64,000 nt of DNA from Strix aluco (Eukaryota > Chordata > Aves > Strigiformes > Strigidae): positions 26,286,264 through 26,350,263 of the forward strand of contig NC_133931.1 of assembly GCF_031877795.1 (NCBI RefSeq). The letters run 5' to 3'. This document shows, piece by piece, positions 37,100-50,358 of this stretch. Positions within the stretch are counted from its first letter, which is position 1. Each line of letters starts with the position of its first letter. A program made the translations under genes and the position numbers. The notes under the pieces are model-generated. The model worked only from the letters and a program-made list of their open reading frames with translations. It had not been told where the DNA came from and did not search any database.

Positions 37100-39560
37100 C
37101 AAGATAACTTCCCTTGCAATTGACTGAACTTCAGCTTTCAACAATCAGTAGAAACCACCATAAAAGCAAATCTTAATTGCAGTTGTAATCTGCATCTTGT
37201 GTAGATCCTTACACAATAGTCACTGTTGTCTAAATACAGAAGCAAAAGTCACCTACAGAAATCCCCAATGGAATGAAAACATATTTCTGGGAGACCTCTG
37301 GTAAAATCTTTGATTTTTTTTTTTGATTGGGCAAAAATTAGTAACAAAAATTTAGAACAGTACTACAGATACGTGGAACTGTGCTAAAGATACAAAGTAA
37401 AGTGTTTATATTAAGCATATAAGAGATAAAGAACTAATGCTTACAAATAAACTGAGAATACATGCATTTATATGTTATATGAATAAAATCTTTATTATTT
37501 ATAATAGACAACAATGGTATGCTATTTAAACAGAACTTATTTCACATTTATGTAACATTCCTTTCCATGTGTCCTTTGCAGCATTTCTACTATGTCAAAT
37601 ACTTGTACTTACTCAACAAACTGTTTTCCTTTCTGCAAGTAACCTAGAAAAAATATCTATATAAAAATATACACACATAACTTCCATAGTAGCTAGATAT
37701 TAAAAGCAAAGAAAACAAACCTAAACCCATCAAAAATGACATTCATTCTTAAAGTGTAGCAGAAAGTCTGCATATGTGGCATATTTAAAACTGTATCCCA
37801 TAAGCAGCCAAAAATAAAGAACAAAAACAAAATAAGGAAAATTAATTTGCTTCTGTCGTGCTCACCAAGTTTAATTTAGTAAAAACTTGCAGTGACATGA
37901 AGTTACCAATTCTAAGAATAATTAATACTTTGTAGGAATTAACTGTAAAAATCCCATTGTAGTCAAACTATATACACACAATTCCAGCTTTTATTTTCAC
38001 CTGACATGCTATACCATTGTCAAAAACTACTACTTCTCTCATGTCTGCTTTTAAAAATAAACAGAATACCAAATGCAATAATAATATTCTTGTGTTCCCT
38101 TATTCTTTCTTGAATTAAGATGTTACTGGAAGCAAAGGGTCTTTTATTGAGAGTTAATAAAATAACCCGATTTGCATTTTTTAAAGAAAACATAATTCAA
38201 TTCTTAGTAAAAAAAGACCTTTAAAGTAAAACTATCCTTTAAGAGAGAATTAATAAAAGTGTCAGTGTCTAACAAAGGTGGTCTTTCCACCAAAGGAGGA
38301 GATGATTCCTCCTTTGCTGCCTGCTACACTGTGAATAGCTGACTTCACAGCAAAGCAGGGGGAAGATGTCCAAATGTTTTGGTCAGTGTGGTGCAAAGAG
38401 CTGCAAGGTGCTGTAAATGAAGTTGACTTGAACATAAGATGTCAGAGTTTGCACTTAAAACAGCTGAGGCTTAACAGGAACACCCTCCCTCCAGTGCAGC
38501 TGGCTGGGGTGAGGAGGGCGCACACCAGCACCCACCTGGGAATGACTGTGTGTGCAGGCTGCCCCCCTAAACCATTGCTGTAAGAGCAAAAAGGATGGAC
38601 ACACCTCCTGACCAGATTTCTCAGTTTCTAAATATGAGAAGTAAAAACAAACAAACAAAAGTATTAGACACTTTTGCACAAGTAATACAGCACAGTAACC
38701 TTTAAAAGATGCAAATAGATTAAAGCTAAGATAAATTCAGCAAAAACGTATCAAAGGCAGATATCTAAATATTGAACTAAAAATTAAAATGTTTCCAGAA
38801 TAAATAGGAATGTAGCTAAACATGTTTTGCACAACAAAGAACAAAAAAAACCCTCTCCAGTTTTCTTAAAAAAACCCAACCAGCTACCACAGAGAGCAGC
38901 ACCTCATTCTCATCCCATCTCTCCTCTCTGTGATCTTGTCACAGTTGATTGCATGAACGTCAAAGTTATTGGACATGTATTGCTTCTCTTCCTACATCAG
39001 CTGCTTTTTGTGCTGTTTAATGTTCCAGCAAAAGTAATTCATAAAAATTTACTACCAGCACTACTGTTTCATGAACATAACTCAAAGTCTAGACTGATAA
39101 CAACCTCTTTATGCTTTAGATTAGTTAAATATAGGAGCTAAATATCTCTGTAGTTCCAAACAGCACACTAATTTGAAAAATACATAGAAAGTCCAGATAA
39201 AGTTATATTTTTGTCTTCTGAGCACACTGTGTTGAAACAATCTTATTTTTTGTTTGATAGTTTCTACAATACTATGAATATGTGAGAAGTTTTCTTTTGA
39301 TCAAAAAAAGTCTAATCTTCACAACTATAAAGAAACATTATGAGTCACACAGCAAAAGGTGAATAAAAAGACATTAATTCATGTTATTGTTCATTCGTAT
39401 TAAGACCTTTTTAAGTCTATCATGGTATTTTGGGGCCTGAATTATGTTTTTAGAATTTCTGGAATGGGAAGCAGCACTACCTTTGTGGAAAGGAGATTTT
39501 TTTTTACAGAGATCTTGCAGAATTGGATTAATCCAAGTCTGCAAAATACTTGGAACTCCT
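37100..39560. other. AT-rich intergenic block
   Basis: About 2.5 kb of markedly A/T-rich DNA with many short A and T runs and several AATAAA-like hexamers on both strands. It resembles 3'UTR-like or matrix-attachment-like sequence, but no coding exon was found beside it on either strand. Function unknown. Confidence 0.4.
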
Positions 39561-41992
39561 ATAATGCATTATCTAAATGTAAATGTATCGTTAACCAGTA
39601 ACTGATGTAATTTATTCAACACCCCATGAACTGCTGGTTACACTCAGCACTTACAGAAGACCTATTAAAAGCAAGAAGCAGGCAAATTGTTCTTCAGTGG
39701 GCTGGTTTTTATTTTATAGATGTGTTACTAAAGCATGCTGGTCTCCCTTTGGACTGGGAGGAGAATCCATTCTGCAGCAGTGAACTTGCTGGGTGCTGGG
39801 ACACTTGTTTGCTCAGCCCTGCCCTGCTGTACCTGTGCTGGGGATATGATCTGGGAAGTAGCTACAGAAAGCAAATGCAAACCTGAAAGCAGACTAGCAG
39901 CACTGCTCTGGCCTGAGCCCAGCCGATTGCAATACCTTGCTGGAGTCTGGAGTAAAAAGAAACAGCTTTGCACTTCTGTTTCTTAGTGAAACCTTTAACC
40001 TTGTGTTTGGGCTCCTCAGGGAGAAGTCTGTCTTATGTTCCCGTTGTCTTTGACCATGAAACCCCCAAATGCACAGCATTTAGTTTCAGCTTTGTTGGTC
40101 CTGGGTCTCTGTGGTCTACGATGGACATTGACACCAGCAGCCCAGGCCAGCACCCCTGCACCTCTGCTCAAAGACACTGAGATGTTAAAAGCACTGGTTC
40201 ATCCTCTGGCTGCACTGACCTTGAGATGCAAAAAGGCAGAGGTAGCTCTGAATTGATGAATTTATCCTACTGACTGCCCTTTTAACTTGAAAGGTAGTGA
40301 GACAAATGCAAGTTTGAGACTTTACAGTGGGAGATGAGGAAGGGCATTCATTCATGCAGTTTCCATTAATGTCAAGCAAACAGAGGTGTATGTTCAGGGA
40401 GGCATTTCCATATAAGTCACAAATGAGGCAGGGAAAGAGCTAAAATGGTTGCACTGCAATCTTTGGAAGTACAGAAGCGAACATGAAGTACATACACTGA
40501 TAGCCCAATACCACAGCTATTTAGTCACAGAAATATTCCCTTGAGGTCCTAGCTTGTGTATGGGTGCCAATGAAAGCTGGTTATCCACTGCTGGCAGAAG
40601 TTAAAATTATGTGGCATTTCTGGCATTTTCTATTCTAAGCACAGGAATTAGTACTTTAAATAATGTTCATTGTAGGTGGCTGCAACTCAAAATATACAGA
40701 GTCCTCTCTTGCAGACCATAGGCCTTATCCTCTAATAGCTCATCTGTGTGACTAGGTCTTGACCACCAAAGTAGGTAATTGAAATAAATTAGATTATTTA
40801 TGTTTGGCTTGGCCTCTAATGCATATAAAATTCCTTACAATAGATAAAGGTCAGTCTCAGCATTGATTCAGGTTTACGATGTGAGCCATGTAATTTGATT
40901 CTGAAATGATAGCCAGATCCCTAGGAGGCTCAAGTCCACTTCTAACACTTCTCTGGGAGTTCATAATACTTTCAGTGGAAGACATGGCTGCACCCAGACT
41001 TGATGGTCCTGCTGAGAGGTAATAGAGCTGATTTGCGACAATTTTTCCAGCAGGAATTACATTTATGGCCATCTGGCAGTTCCTCTGAAAAGAATCTGTA
41101 CTAAAAGGAATGTTGAATTTGACATTTAGACACAAAGTACCTTTGGTGCTATTCAAAATCAATGCAAATATTCAGCACCTTGCTACCTATTCCTATTCTT
41201 GTCAAAAGCTTTAAGGAAACCAATTCAGTGTTGGAAATGCAGATATTATTTAGGGAAACATACTCTGGGAACTCAACTATCAGTAAGAATTCCTGATGAG
41301 CTGAAGTTTGCTGCTCTTCTTACTATTACAGTTGCTGGAACAAATATTTATGAGAGGTACTGTGCTCAAGGAAGCCACTTGGTATCTTATCAGGCTGTAA
41401 AAGTTCCACCCTGTGATGTAAAGCAGTGTCAGTCAGAATACCATCTACATGGGGAAAAGAAGAGCTAAAATCAAGAGGAAAATGAACCAGGATTGCCTGA
41501 TCCCTTCTTAGGGAAAGAGTGTGGTTTAATACATCACAGCAGAACAAGCTGATGATAAACTATAAAGGTGAAGCAGTTTTGTCTTGACTGGTCAAGCTCT
41601 CAGTTTCTTAGGTTTATATTAGCATGTCAACAATAAATTCCACCATTTAGAGGACTCATCATACTAGAGATGAGGGTGTTGGACTGATGCCCTGTTGCCA
41701 TTTTAACACAGCCAGAGCGAAGGGAGAGTCAGGAAAGCCTGAGTGGCAGAAACTCATTTTGTATTCAAAGCTTGGCAGGTGGGAGGGAGAGAGTCAAATG
41801 GCATCAGCTTCCAATCACTTGTGCTGGTTTTTGAAAGATGGTTTCATTCAAACACTGGTTTTCCAGGTTCCCAGGGGAACAGTGGGACATGGGACTGACT
41901 AGGCACTGCAGATATTTGTGTCCACTGAATTTCTGTTTGACTTTGTAATTCATTAACTATATACATAATGCATATGCAGCTTATACAGATGA

Positions 41993-42720
41993 CAGAATCA
42001 TAGAATAGTTTGGGTTGGAAGGAACCTTAAAGATCATCTAGTTCCACCCCTCTGCCATGGGCAGGGACACCTTCCACTAGACCAGGTTGCTCAAAGCCCC
42101 GTCCAACCTGGCCTTGAACACTGCCAGGGAGGGGGCAGCCACAGCTTCTCTGGGCAACCTGTTCCAGTGTCTCACCACCCTCACAGTGAAGAATTTCTTC
42201 CTATATCTAATATAAATCTACCTTCTTTCAGTTCAAAATCATTACACCTCATCCTATCCCTACACTCCCTGATAACAGTCCCTCCCCATCTTTCCTGTAG
42301 CCCCCTTTAAGTACTGGAAGGCTGCTACAAGGTCTCACTGGAGCCTTCTCTTCTCCAGGCTGAACAACCCCCACCCTCTCAGCCTGTCCTCATAGGGGAG
42401 GTGCTCCAGCCCCCTGATCATCTTTGTGACCTCCTCTGGACCTGCTAGAGCAGGTCCACGTCCTTCTTATGTCGGAGGCCCCAGAGATGGACACAGTAGT
42501 CCAGGTGGGGTCTCACAAGAGCGGAGTAGAGGGGGAGAATCACCTCCCTTGACCTTCTGCCCACACTTCTATTGATGCAGCTCAGGATATGGTTGGCTTT
42601 CTGGGCTGCAAGAGCACATTGCTAGCTCATAGTCAGTTTTCCATCCACTAATACCCCCAATTCCTTCTCTACAGGGCTGCTCTCAATCCACTCATCACCC
42701 AGCCTGTATTTGTGCTTGGA
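41993..42720 (-). repeat. CR1 LINE, 5'-truncated copy with intact 3' end
   Basis: About 728 bases of CR1 non-LTR retrotransposon in minus orientation. The left end (CAGAATCATAGAATAG) is the complement of the characteristic CR1 3' terminus built from ATTCTATG-type 8-mers; next come the classic phrases 'ggttggaaggaacctt', 'aggttgctcaaagccccgtc' and 'tcttctccaggctgaac'. The right end near 42720 is the 5' truncation. No coding capacity is left. CR1 inserts without long target-site duplications, and none was seen. Confidence 0.92.
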
Positions 42721-45700
42721 ATATTGAATAATGTAATATTTTTTAATGAAGAGGTTGAATAAGATATAAGAAAAAGCTTAAACAATGCCAGACTTTTTTC
42801 TCAAGCACTTGGAGTAAAATCCAACCCCAGTGCTCCAAGACCTTATTCTTGACTCAGCTAATAGGGACAGTGAAACATCTCAGGAGGACAAACCCAGGAG
42901 GTGAGGAGGTGAAGTAGTGAGCTGTGCAGTGCTGGGGACCAGGGAAGGATAAGCCTGGGGCTGGGTGTGAGCACCTGCTCCAGCCCTGGGGCTTGGATGC
43001 CTGCAGGAAAGTGTTTGCCCCTACACCTGGGACCCTGAGCCTCAGATCCCCACCAGGGTCCGTGGGGATTGCCTGGATGTGATTTCTGATGAGCAGAGAA
43101 GAGAAATGAAGAGCACCTGAATCTTGTTTCAGTTTGAAGGGGAAATCTTGACATCTGGGCTTCGCTCCCAGGCTTATTTCTGATTTTTCTCCAGTGACTG
43201 CTACATGTAACAGTCCAGGCAGCAGAATCTGTGACCACAGTGATAAACAAAGCCCTAGAGACTAATTTGTTTTATCATGCCTATTTCAGTGTCCTACAGG
43301 TGAGCACATACATCCAGATGATAGAGTGCTCTAAGACCATCTGCTTCACAGGTCCTAAAGAAATTTGCATTTACATACGTGTGTGAATAAAGAAAAAATA
43401 GTGTCAGCCTACCAGCTTAATGGTGGTTTCACGTCATAATACTATCATGCTTTCTAAACAGACTATAGCTGAGAAAAAACTTGGGTTTCCTGTTTTGTTT
43501 TGTCACGGTGTTATACATTTTGAGCTGTGCAAATTGTGGACATGTCTTTGTATGTATTGAGTAATGAATGAAAGAGGTAAAAAAATTGCCTTCTTCTGCA
43601 TTTATAAGGAAAAAAATTTGATTTTCAAATATGCAGTTCATAGCTTCTAATGCATATGCCACCATAAGATGTCAAAAGAATTAGCTAGAGGACACTAGCA
43701 TGCTGAAAGAAAGTGAATTTCCCATGTTTCAGTACAGAGCTCAACTTTTAATCTCCTTTGGAGGTCTTGAAATAAGTAGTGTAAACACAAGTAATCTCTA
43801 GAATATGCATTGTTTATTCCAAAAGAGCCATTTGGTTCCATTATGTCACTGCTTGCAAGAAGAAAAAGGGAAACTGAAATCTATCATCTTGACCTGGGCA
43901 ATTTTAATAGCCCAGGAGTTTAACAGCATTAGCTCAGCACCTAACAGGGACCAGGACTTGACGGCAGCAAATGGGAACACTTCTCAAAGGGCCTTTTCTG
44001 TCAGTGATGAAGAAGGCAAGCTAGTATGGTCTCTTGTGTGCCTGGGGAGGTGGGGACCGTGGCTGAGAGCACTACATGTGTGAGGCAACCTCTGCAGGGA
44101 TGGGGCTGACCAAGGCCTTCAAGGAAATCCTCTGGGAACAAAAGTTGGGATGTGCTACTTCCTCAGAGCCACATGTGATGCTGATTCAGGTTCCTCCTCC
44201 TGCTATGAGGGTGGCCACACATACCTATGAATGAAACCATCTTGGGATATCTCTGCCCAAGTCCTGGTGGTGATTTATCTGTGAGGCAACCTTAGTGTCA
44301 ATGCAAGCCAAGAATGAGGTACCATGTGGGTGAAGGGCTGCTGGGGAAGGTGGTTAGGCTGAGACACAATGGTGGCTAGGAGAATTGCATCAATATAATG
44401 GACATGGACTTCTCTAAGGACAGACAAACAAAGATGCTGGAGACATAGAGCAGCAGCAGCAGGGAAGGAACATGCCCCTCAGTGGGGTGGAAATGGTCTG
44501 TGAGCTTCCCTGAGGAAGGACAGAGCCCATGTCTGCCAGCAGATGGGCAATTCACAATGACAGCTCGAAGGAAGAAAGCAAGCAGAGAGTGTCTCTGCTT
44601 CTGAGATGGTGTGGAGAAAACTTTTAGGTACCTCACCTGAGCTCATGGTGGTCTGTTATCTGCTTCCCCAGACAGGGTGACTGATCCAACTGAGAATTAA
44701 GGTTACCAGGTCAAAACTGAGTATCAAGTTCTGGAAATAGGGGTGATTCAGGTAAGATTTTCATCATCCAAGGCACAGGCATACATGGCCCAGTCAGAAA
44801 GCCACACCACTAAAAGTGAGTATATAGTATAGACAAATACAGACAAAATCGAAATTATGGCAGTGCAACTACCAGTGCAATGAAAATAACATGAAAATAC
44901 TTCATAAGTGCACCAGTAAGCATTGCATTGTTTGGGAAATACTGTTTGTAGGAGCCTGTGTTCAGCAGCATTTGGGAAGTCTCACTTGGGAGAATCTGAG
45001 GGCACAGCTCGCTCATCAGCAAAGGTGGAGAGTGACTGAGCAGCATTAAGGGAACAACAATATGAATGAGCAGATGTCTGAATGTACCATAGTGGATTAC
45101 CCATCGAGACTAGGAGTGGCTGTTATTTGCATTTTTTACAATCAGGGAAGTTGCAGGTGTAGCTGATTCTGCCTCAGGAGAAATAAAGGAACTAGATGAC
45201 TAGAAACTTGAGTTTCTTTTAAGAATTATTTTTCTATGCTTCTTTTTCCTCCACTGGTGCTAGCTCATTTGACACATATTGATGATGCTGTGAAATTATC
45301 ATGTCCTAAGAGATCCGTAAAAGAAGTATTTTCTAAACAAACAGACAGGGAAAGAAACTGTGGTCAGGCAGGTCCCATTAGTTTTGGAAGTGGGAGAAGT
45401 ACAGGGAGAGACATCATGTGAATCGAAACAAGGAGTAAAAGTAAGAAGACAAAAAAACCAGTGAAAAAGTAGTGAGGGAGGAAATACAAAGCTGATAAAT
45501 GGGAAGAGTGAAAAGGATGTGACTAATGATATAAGAAGAGTTGTTTCTGGAAAAACTGAGTCATTGAACAATGATTCACACGATAAACACCTGGATGTTT
45601 ACCTTTTTTCATCAGATTTACCCAGAGAAACAGCTGGCTCAAGGAACCAGTCTCACTGCTGAGTTTCTTGTGATTTTATCTGTGGCACCATGTTATGACT

Positions 45701-48700
45701 GTTGTAAAGCCTTAAGTGCTTCTGGACTTTGTAATGTATTTGACATAGGAGACTTTTTTTTTCCCTGTGTGGTTACAACCTGTAAGTAGTTGCTCTGCAG
45801 TTAGGAAATTATTTCAGCCAGAGAAAGATACTGGGGGTGAGCAGGCTCACCTCATCCAGTGACTTTAAGAAATATAGGCATTCAATCAAGCATATTAGGT
45901 ACCTTAAATTTGTATTTCAAGTACCACACTGCACTTCCTAATGATTGGACTTCCAAGCATTAGCATTTGAAAGACAAACGCCTAGCTTGCTTATGTGGCT
46001 TTGATTTCTGATATCACAGCTTGAGTTATTCTACACTTGTCATGTAAAGGAGGGCTAAAAATGACATTAGGAATTTGTTTATGTGCATTTGTTATTGCAG
46101 CATGAATTCTTGCTGTTTTGAAATTTATACTGCATGCTGAAAGTACAGCTCATTCATATCTAACGAGTACACAATTAATCTGCATGTAAGTCATTAAAAT
46201 CAACATATTTCCAAGAAAGTTCAATTCCCTCCCTCTTATTATATTTACTTAGAAATCATTAACAATGAGTTCTAATGCTTTAATGGAAACTGTTGGTTTT
46301 GAACTGTGTTCTAAAGATAACTCACTGCTAGCAGACAGTTTTGAGAAAGTCTGAATCATTCTGAGTGCATGAGCAAATGGAGAACAGTTGTGTTTGAAAG
46401 CATGCTGAAAGTCTCGAGGTTTTCTCCTGGAGAAACAAACACTGATTTTGAGGGAAAACTGTGATCTGAAACACAAAGAGAAAGCTCACCTTTCCCAGAA
46501 CTGTAGCCTTCCAGCTGTAATTGATTCGAAATGCTTATTTCTTTGGATGCATAATTCAGAAAATATTTAATGTGCTGCACAAATAATTTAACGATGTTCA
46601 AGAGCAATCTAACATACTGGGGTAATTGAAAGCAAAACTTAGAACCTGGATGAAAAGTAACATTTAATGAGAATAAAATAAGCCTGTTCAAAACTTCTGA
46701 AATAAGCATGATATTAAAAAATGAATTAGCAGAAAGCATAACATTTTAAGGATGATTTTTAAAAACTTCTGGTTTTCCCAAATATGATTTATTTATTATT
46801 TATTTTACCATAGTCCTTTACAGTCCAGTTGATTTCAGTTCCCCTTACTTCAGGTGCTATAGTGCAGAGACTAGCAGGGGCTGGTTCCCTTGAAGGGCTG
46901 AAAACCGGAACAGACATGAAAGACGACACAGGAGGGAAAGGAATGATTACATCCATTGTGAGATAAGTATCTGGAAAGGGGCAAATAAAGTGATTTGCCC
47001 AAAGTTACCCAAAGTACATTTGTTGCAGAGCTCAGACAGAATTTGAACTGAGTTGACGACTGATGAATTATTCTCATAACCAGGCTGAATCCTCCCCTTG
47101 CACAGATCTGCTGTGAAAATATGTCCAAATTCTTGTCTTCTGAACATGAATTATCCCTGTGCTTAGGCAAGTAGCAAATGTGATCTCCACCTGAGGCCCA
47201 CGCCTTCTCCTTTCCATCTCCTCTCCTACAGGAAGGATAGCTTTCCCCCTGCAGCTCCAATCCATGCCCTGCATGTTCATTTCTTGCAGCCCCACTGAAA
47301 AAACTGAATTCAGAAAGAAAATCCCAAAGGACATAAACATATTGAAGGCTGTAAATTATCTCTGAGCTACATTGCTTCCTTACATGACTGCTGTTTCATA
47401 CCACACCTAGTCATTAAGAATCAATAATTCTCCATGCTGTTAATGTTTGAGCCGCTGAACCTCTAGGGTGAGTCTTAGAAGCTATAAACTGTGTGGAGAA
47501 GCACGGACGACACTACCAACCTGTGCAAAGGTGATTCCCACAGCTGAAAGAAAGAAGCATTTTTAGAGCAAAATAAGCTTTTCATGTTACAGGTAAGGAA
47601 TGATCTAACTGTCATTTCATGGAAAGATTTTAAAAGCTGAAGCAAGGGTTTTGCTGAAGACTTTTCTGGCAGTGTTAGGAACTGAGCTGTCCTTGTAAAA
47701 CAGATGACTGCTGTGCTAAGGCTTAGTCTGTTTTGTATTTTATTTGGATCAATTTCCTCTGTTTTCTCTTTACTGAATTTGAACATCTGAAATCAATCAT
47801 TTAAAGAAAATCAACATTTTTTTTTTTTCATGGAACAAAATACTTGTGATTGTTACTGATCTTTAACCTCTGGGAATATTCTTTGTTCTCTCAATGCTTA
47901 TTATTGAAACTCACTGGGATATTTGTACGATGGTTATCCTAGAGATTTCTGCTCAGGCAGGGGAACTATAAGGGATTATTAGGGATATAGCACTGAGATG
48001 AAACTAAGAAATGACAGGGAAAATATGGCTCCAGTTCTCAGCCAGGTCTCAGGCTGCTTTAAGTTAAGATGATCCTATTCTAATCCTGAAACTATCTATT
48101 ATTGAAAAATTTTTATGAGTTTATATATACTGAAACTCTATTCTGAGTGACAGAGCAGTATGTATTTTGGGACTTTGGTCCTTGGCAGTGTGGGCTTGGT
48201 AGCAGCTTCCAGCCAAAAATCAATGGTCAAGGGCTAACCAATTCACTCATCCTTGCCTTGCAACTGGCATCACAAATGGCACATTATGGAATTATATTTA
48301 TATTCAAAGAGAAGGGAACAGCAAAGGCTGTTATCATGCAAGCCCATAACATACAAAATGGCTGTATTTCCACTGCTGCGTTTTGTAGTTGGATCTGAAC
48401 AGAGAAACCTGGCTGAGACACAGTGCAGTTGGGCAGCCACAGGAAGGAGTGCATTTTCCAGCATTTTCTGCCCTCTGTGTTAGGGTTAGACATGTCCTCT
48501 CCTTAAGCTTCCTCCTCTCTATAGTAGGTCTTGCTCCCTCTCTTTTCCCTGAATCCATACCGTGGTATCCCCAGACTACCCCATACCCTTTTTCTCATGT
48601 CTTGTTAGCCTCTGGCAGGACTTTAAACTTCCTGGTGTCCCCCCCTGCCACTGGCTGGCTGAGGGGCATGTACAGCTGTACCTTCCCCAGAGGGGCAGAT

Positions 48701-50288
48701 GAAACCATGCAAGCAGCTGCTGGGCACACACTTCAGCCTTATCCTCGTGGAGGGCATGCCTTTGGGTCCTCTGTCCCACCTGCCACCCCAATTTAATAAG
48801 GAATTAGGTTTTTTTAAGTTCCCACTCTGTATTAAGTGTGGCTGAAACTGGCTGATGTATTCAGAAGACCCCAGGAGGAGAGGAGTGGAGAGCTGTTGGA
48901 TGAACAGAACTGAATGAATTTCTGTTGACTATCTAACAAAAATATCAGCAACAGTCTTGGGTCAAAGTGTCTTCCCAGGAGATTCAAAGTGTCTTCTCTA
49001 CTCCTCTGTCCTGCCTATGCCAGGCCCCAGCACCTCTGGCTGCAGGCAGGGCAGTGAGGGACCTGATCAGCAGGCATCACTGCCAGGCAGCTACAGGGAG
49101 TTGACCTTCAGTCCTCGTTTCCCAACAAATTTAATGGTTTTCCTGATCACTTCTAGTTTCAAATGAGTGTCATTTTATTGTCTTCCAGTACCCATGCAGC
49201 TAGAGCCAAGCCAAGGAAAGATCCCAATAATTTCAAAGGTTGTAATTGCACATGTAATAAGACCCTGTTCAGAATGGGATTTACAAGATAAGGTCCTGTG
49301 GCACATCCTAAAATGAGTGTTGGAAAGAACAGCAGTGTGGGCAGCAGTTTCTACAGTTACAAGTCCCCTTTTGGTCAGCTACTGAGGAAAGAGAAGGAGG
49401 GTGGAAAAAAGGTATGATGGAAAGCCCAAGCAGGAAGGCATATGGAGGGAGCTGTGCCTCCACACTGTCTTCTTCCCCTTGGGAGACTCCTTGGGACTGA
49501 GCTGTGGTGGCTGAAGGATACCTGTAGGTGTGAGCCACATAATATGGAGCACCACTGAAGAGGGCAGCACTGTACACCTGCTTCACCTCTTTCCAGAAAC
49601 GGCCTTGTCCTTTTCGTTGAAATATAGAAGTAGTGAGAAAGCAGGATTTCATTTTTGTGGAACCCATTTTGTTTCCAGGAGCATGTAACACAAGCTGTGG
49701 CAGCGTGTTCTCAGCATTTTTTTGAAAATCGAGGCAGGCAGTGTTCTTTGGAGTTGGAAATTTCATTTCCAGTAACCATGTTGTTTTAAGGGGTGCAGAC
49801 ACCTCAGCTTCCTCTGCCTCTACAAGCTGCACTGAACAGGTTTTTTTTGTAGCTGGAAGACAGAGGCCTCAGGACAGTCCCTGCAAGACCTTCACCTTCT
49901 TGTGATTCTAGTGTTTCCTGTGAACCTGTTGTTGCTTTCAGTAAAGCAGAAATGAAAATGGGGCTTGCGTGACATAGAATCATTGCAACAATGAGGTTGC
50001 ACGGCTTGAAGTTTTGCTCCAGTTTCAACCTCTGACAGCTATTTGAGGCTCTCACATGTGGCACCTCCTACACCACTGGGGACAGACCTGATGGGCAAGA
50101 CCTTCCTGGCCAGCCCAGGGACACCGGTGATCTCGCCTCCCATGGGCAGAGCTGTGCCTGGTCCTTCAGAGCTCACTCCTTGGCTGCTCTCTTCCCACAG
50201 CTTCGGGAAAGCTTATCTGTAGCCTTTATTCACAAATAGATTGGGCCAACTCTATGGGGTTAAAGTGAATATCACCTCTTCTTTGCAG
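42721..50288. other. GEM-CDH17 intergenic region, right part
   Basis: About 7.6 kb with no supported coding exon. The longest open frame of the window lies here (49308-49832, minus, 174 codons) but has no recognisable domain. A T-run occurs near 47817-47828. The CDH17 promoter and non-coding first exon should lie in this stretch or further left; one candidate near 47.48-47.59 kb is listed separately. Confidence 0.5.
47513..47592 (+). other. Candidate CDH17 non-coding exon 1 (speculative)
   Basis: TATAAA at 47483-47488 is followed after about 105 bases by the strong donor TTACAG|GTAAGG (47593). The CDH17 start-codon exon has an acceptor at 50287-50288, so at least one upstream non-coding exon is expected, as in human. 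A GTTAATGTTT motif resembling an HNF1 half-site lies about 40 bases before the TATA; HNF1 and CDX2 are known regulators of mammalian CDH17. All of this is motif-level inference. Confidence 0.2.
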
Positions 50289-50313
50289 CAGCTGAAGCAA
50301 AGTGTATTCCAGT

Positions 50314-50358
50314 ATGTTTAAGCTGTGTGGACTTCAATTTCTGCTCATCATTCACTCG
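50314..50358 (+). CDS. CDH17: CDH17 exon with start codon and signal peptide
   Basis: ATG at 50314 (A at -3) opens MFKLCGLQFLLIIHS, a short basic-then-hydrophobic signal sequence, ending at donor CACTCG|GTGAGT. The exon's acceptor is TTCTTTGCAG (ends 50288). It joins in phase 0 to the exon at 53116, giving 27 residues before GPLK against 28 in human CDH17. This exon is too short to stand out as an open frame; the assignment rests on length, phase and signal-peptide character. Confidence 0.75.

Larger units (their letters stand above)
28026..41992. other. GEM-CDH17 intergenic region, left part
   Basis: About 14 kb without a gene I can support. Frames up to 159 codons occur on both strands but show no domain or exon structure. 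Contents: an A/T simple tract near 30335-30365, an 11-bp minisatellite in a small GC-rich patch near 32.4-32.6 kb, a run of 15 A at 36238-36252, and an AT-rich block at about 37.1-39.6 kb. Confidence 0.55.

Noticed and set aside
48389-48796. 135-codon plus-strand frame near CDH17
   Set aside because: Overlapping frames exist on both strands and it does not join in phase to the CDH17 exons.
49308-49832. Longest open frame in the window (174 codons, minus strand)
   Set aside because: No recognisable domain, low-complexity composition and Cys/Ser/Pro-rich C-terminus typical of chance frames; no splice partners and no neighbouring gene on that strand.
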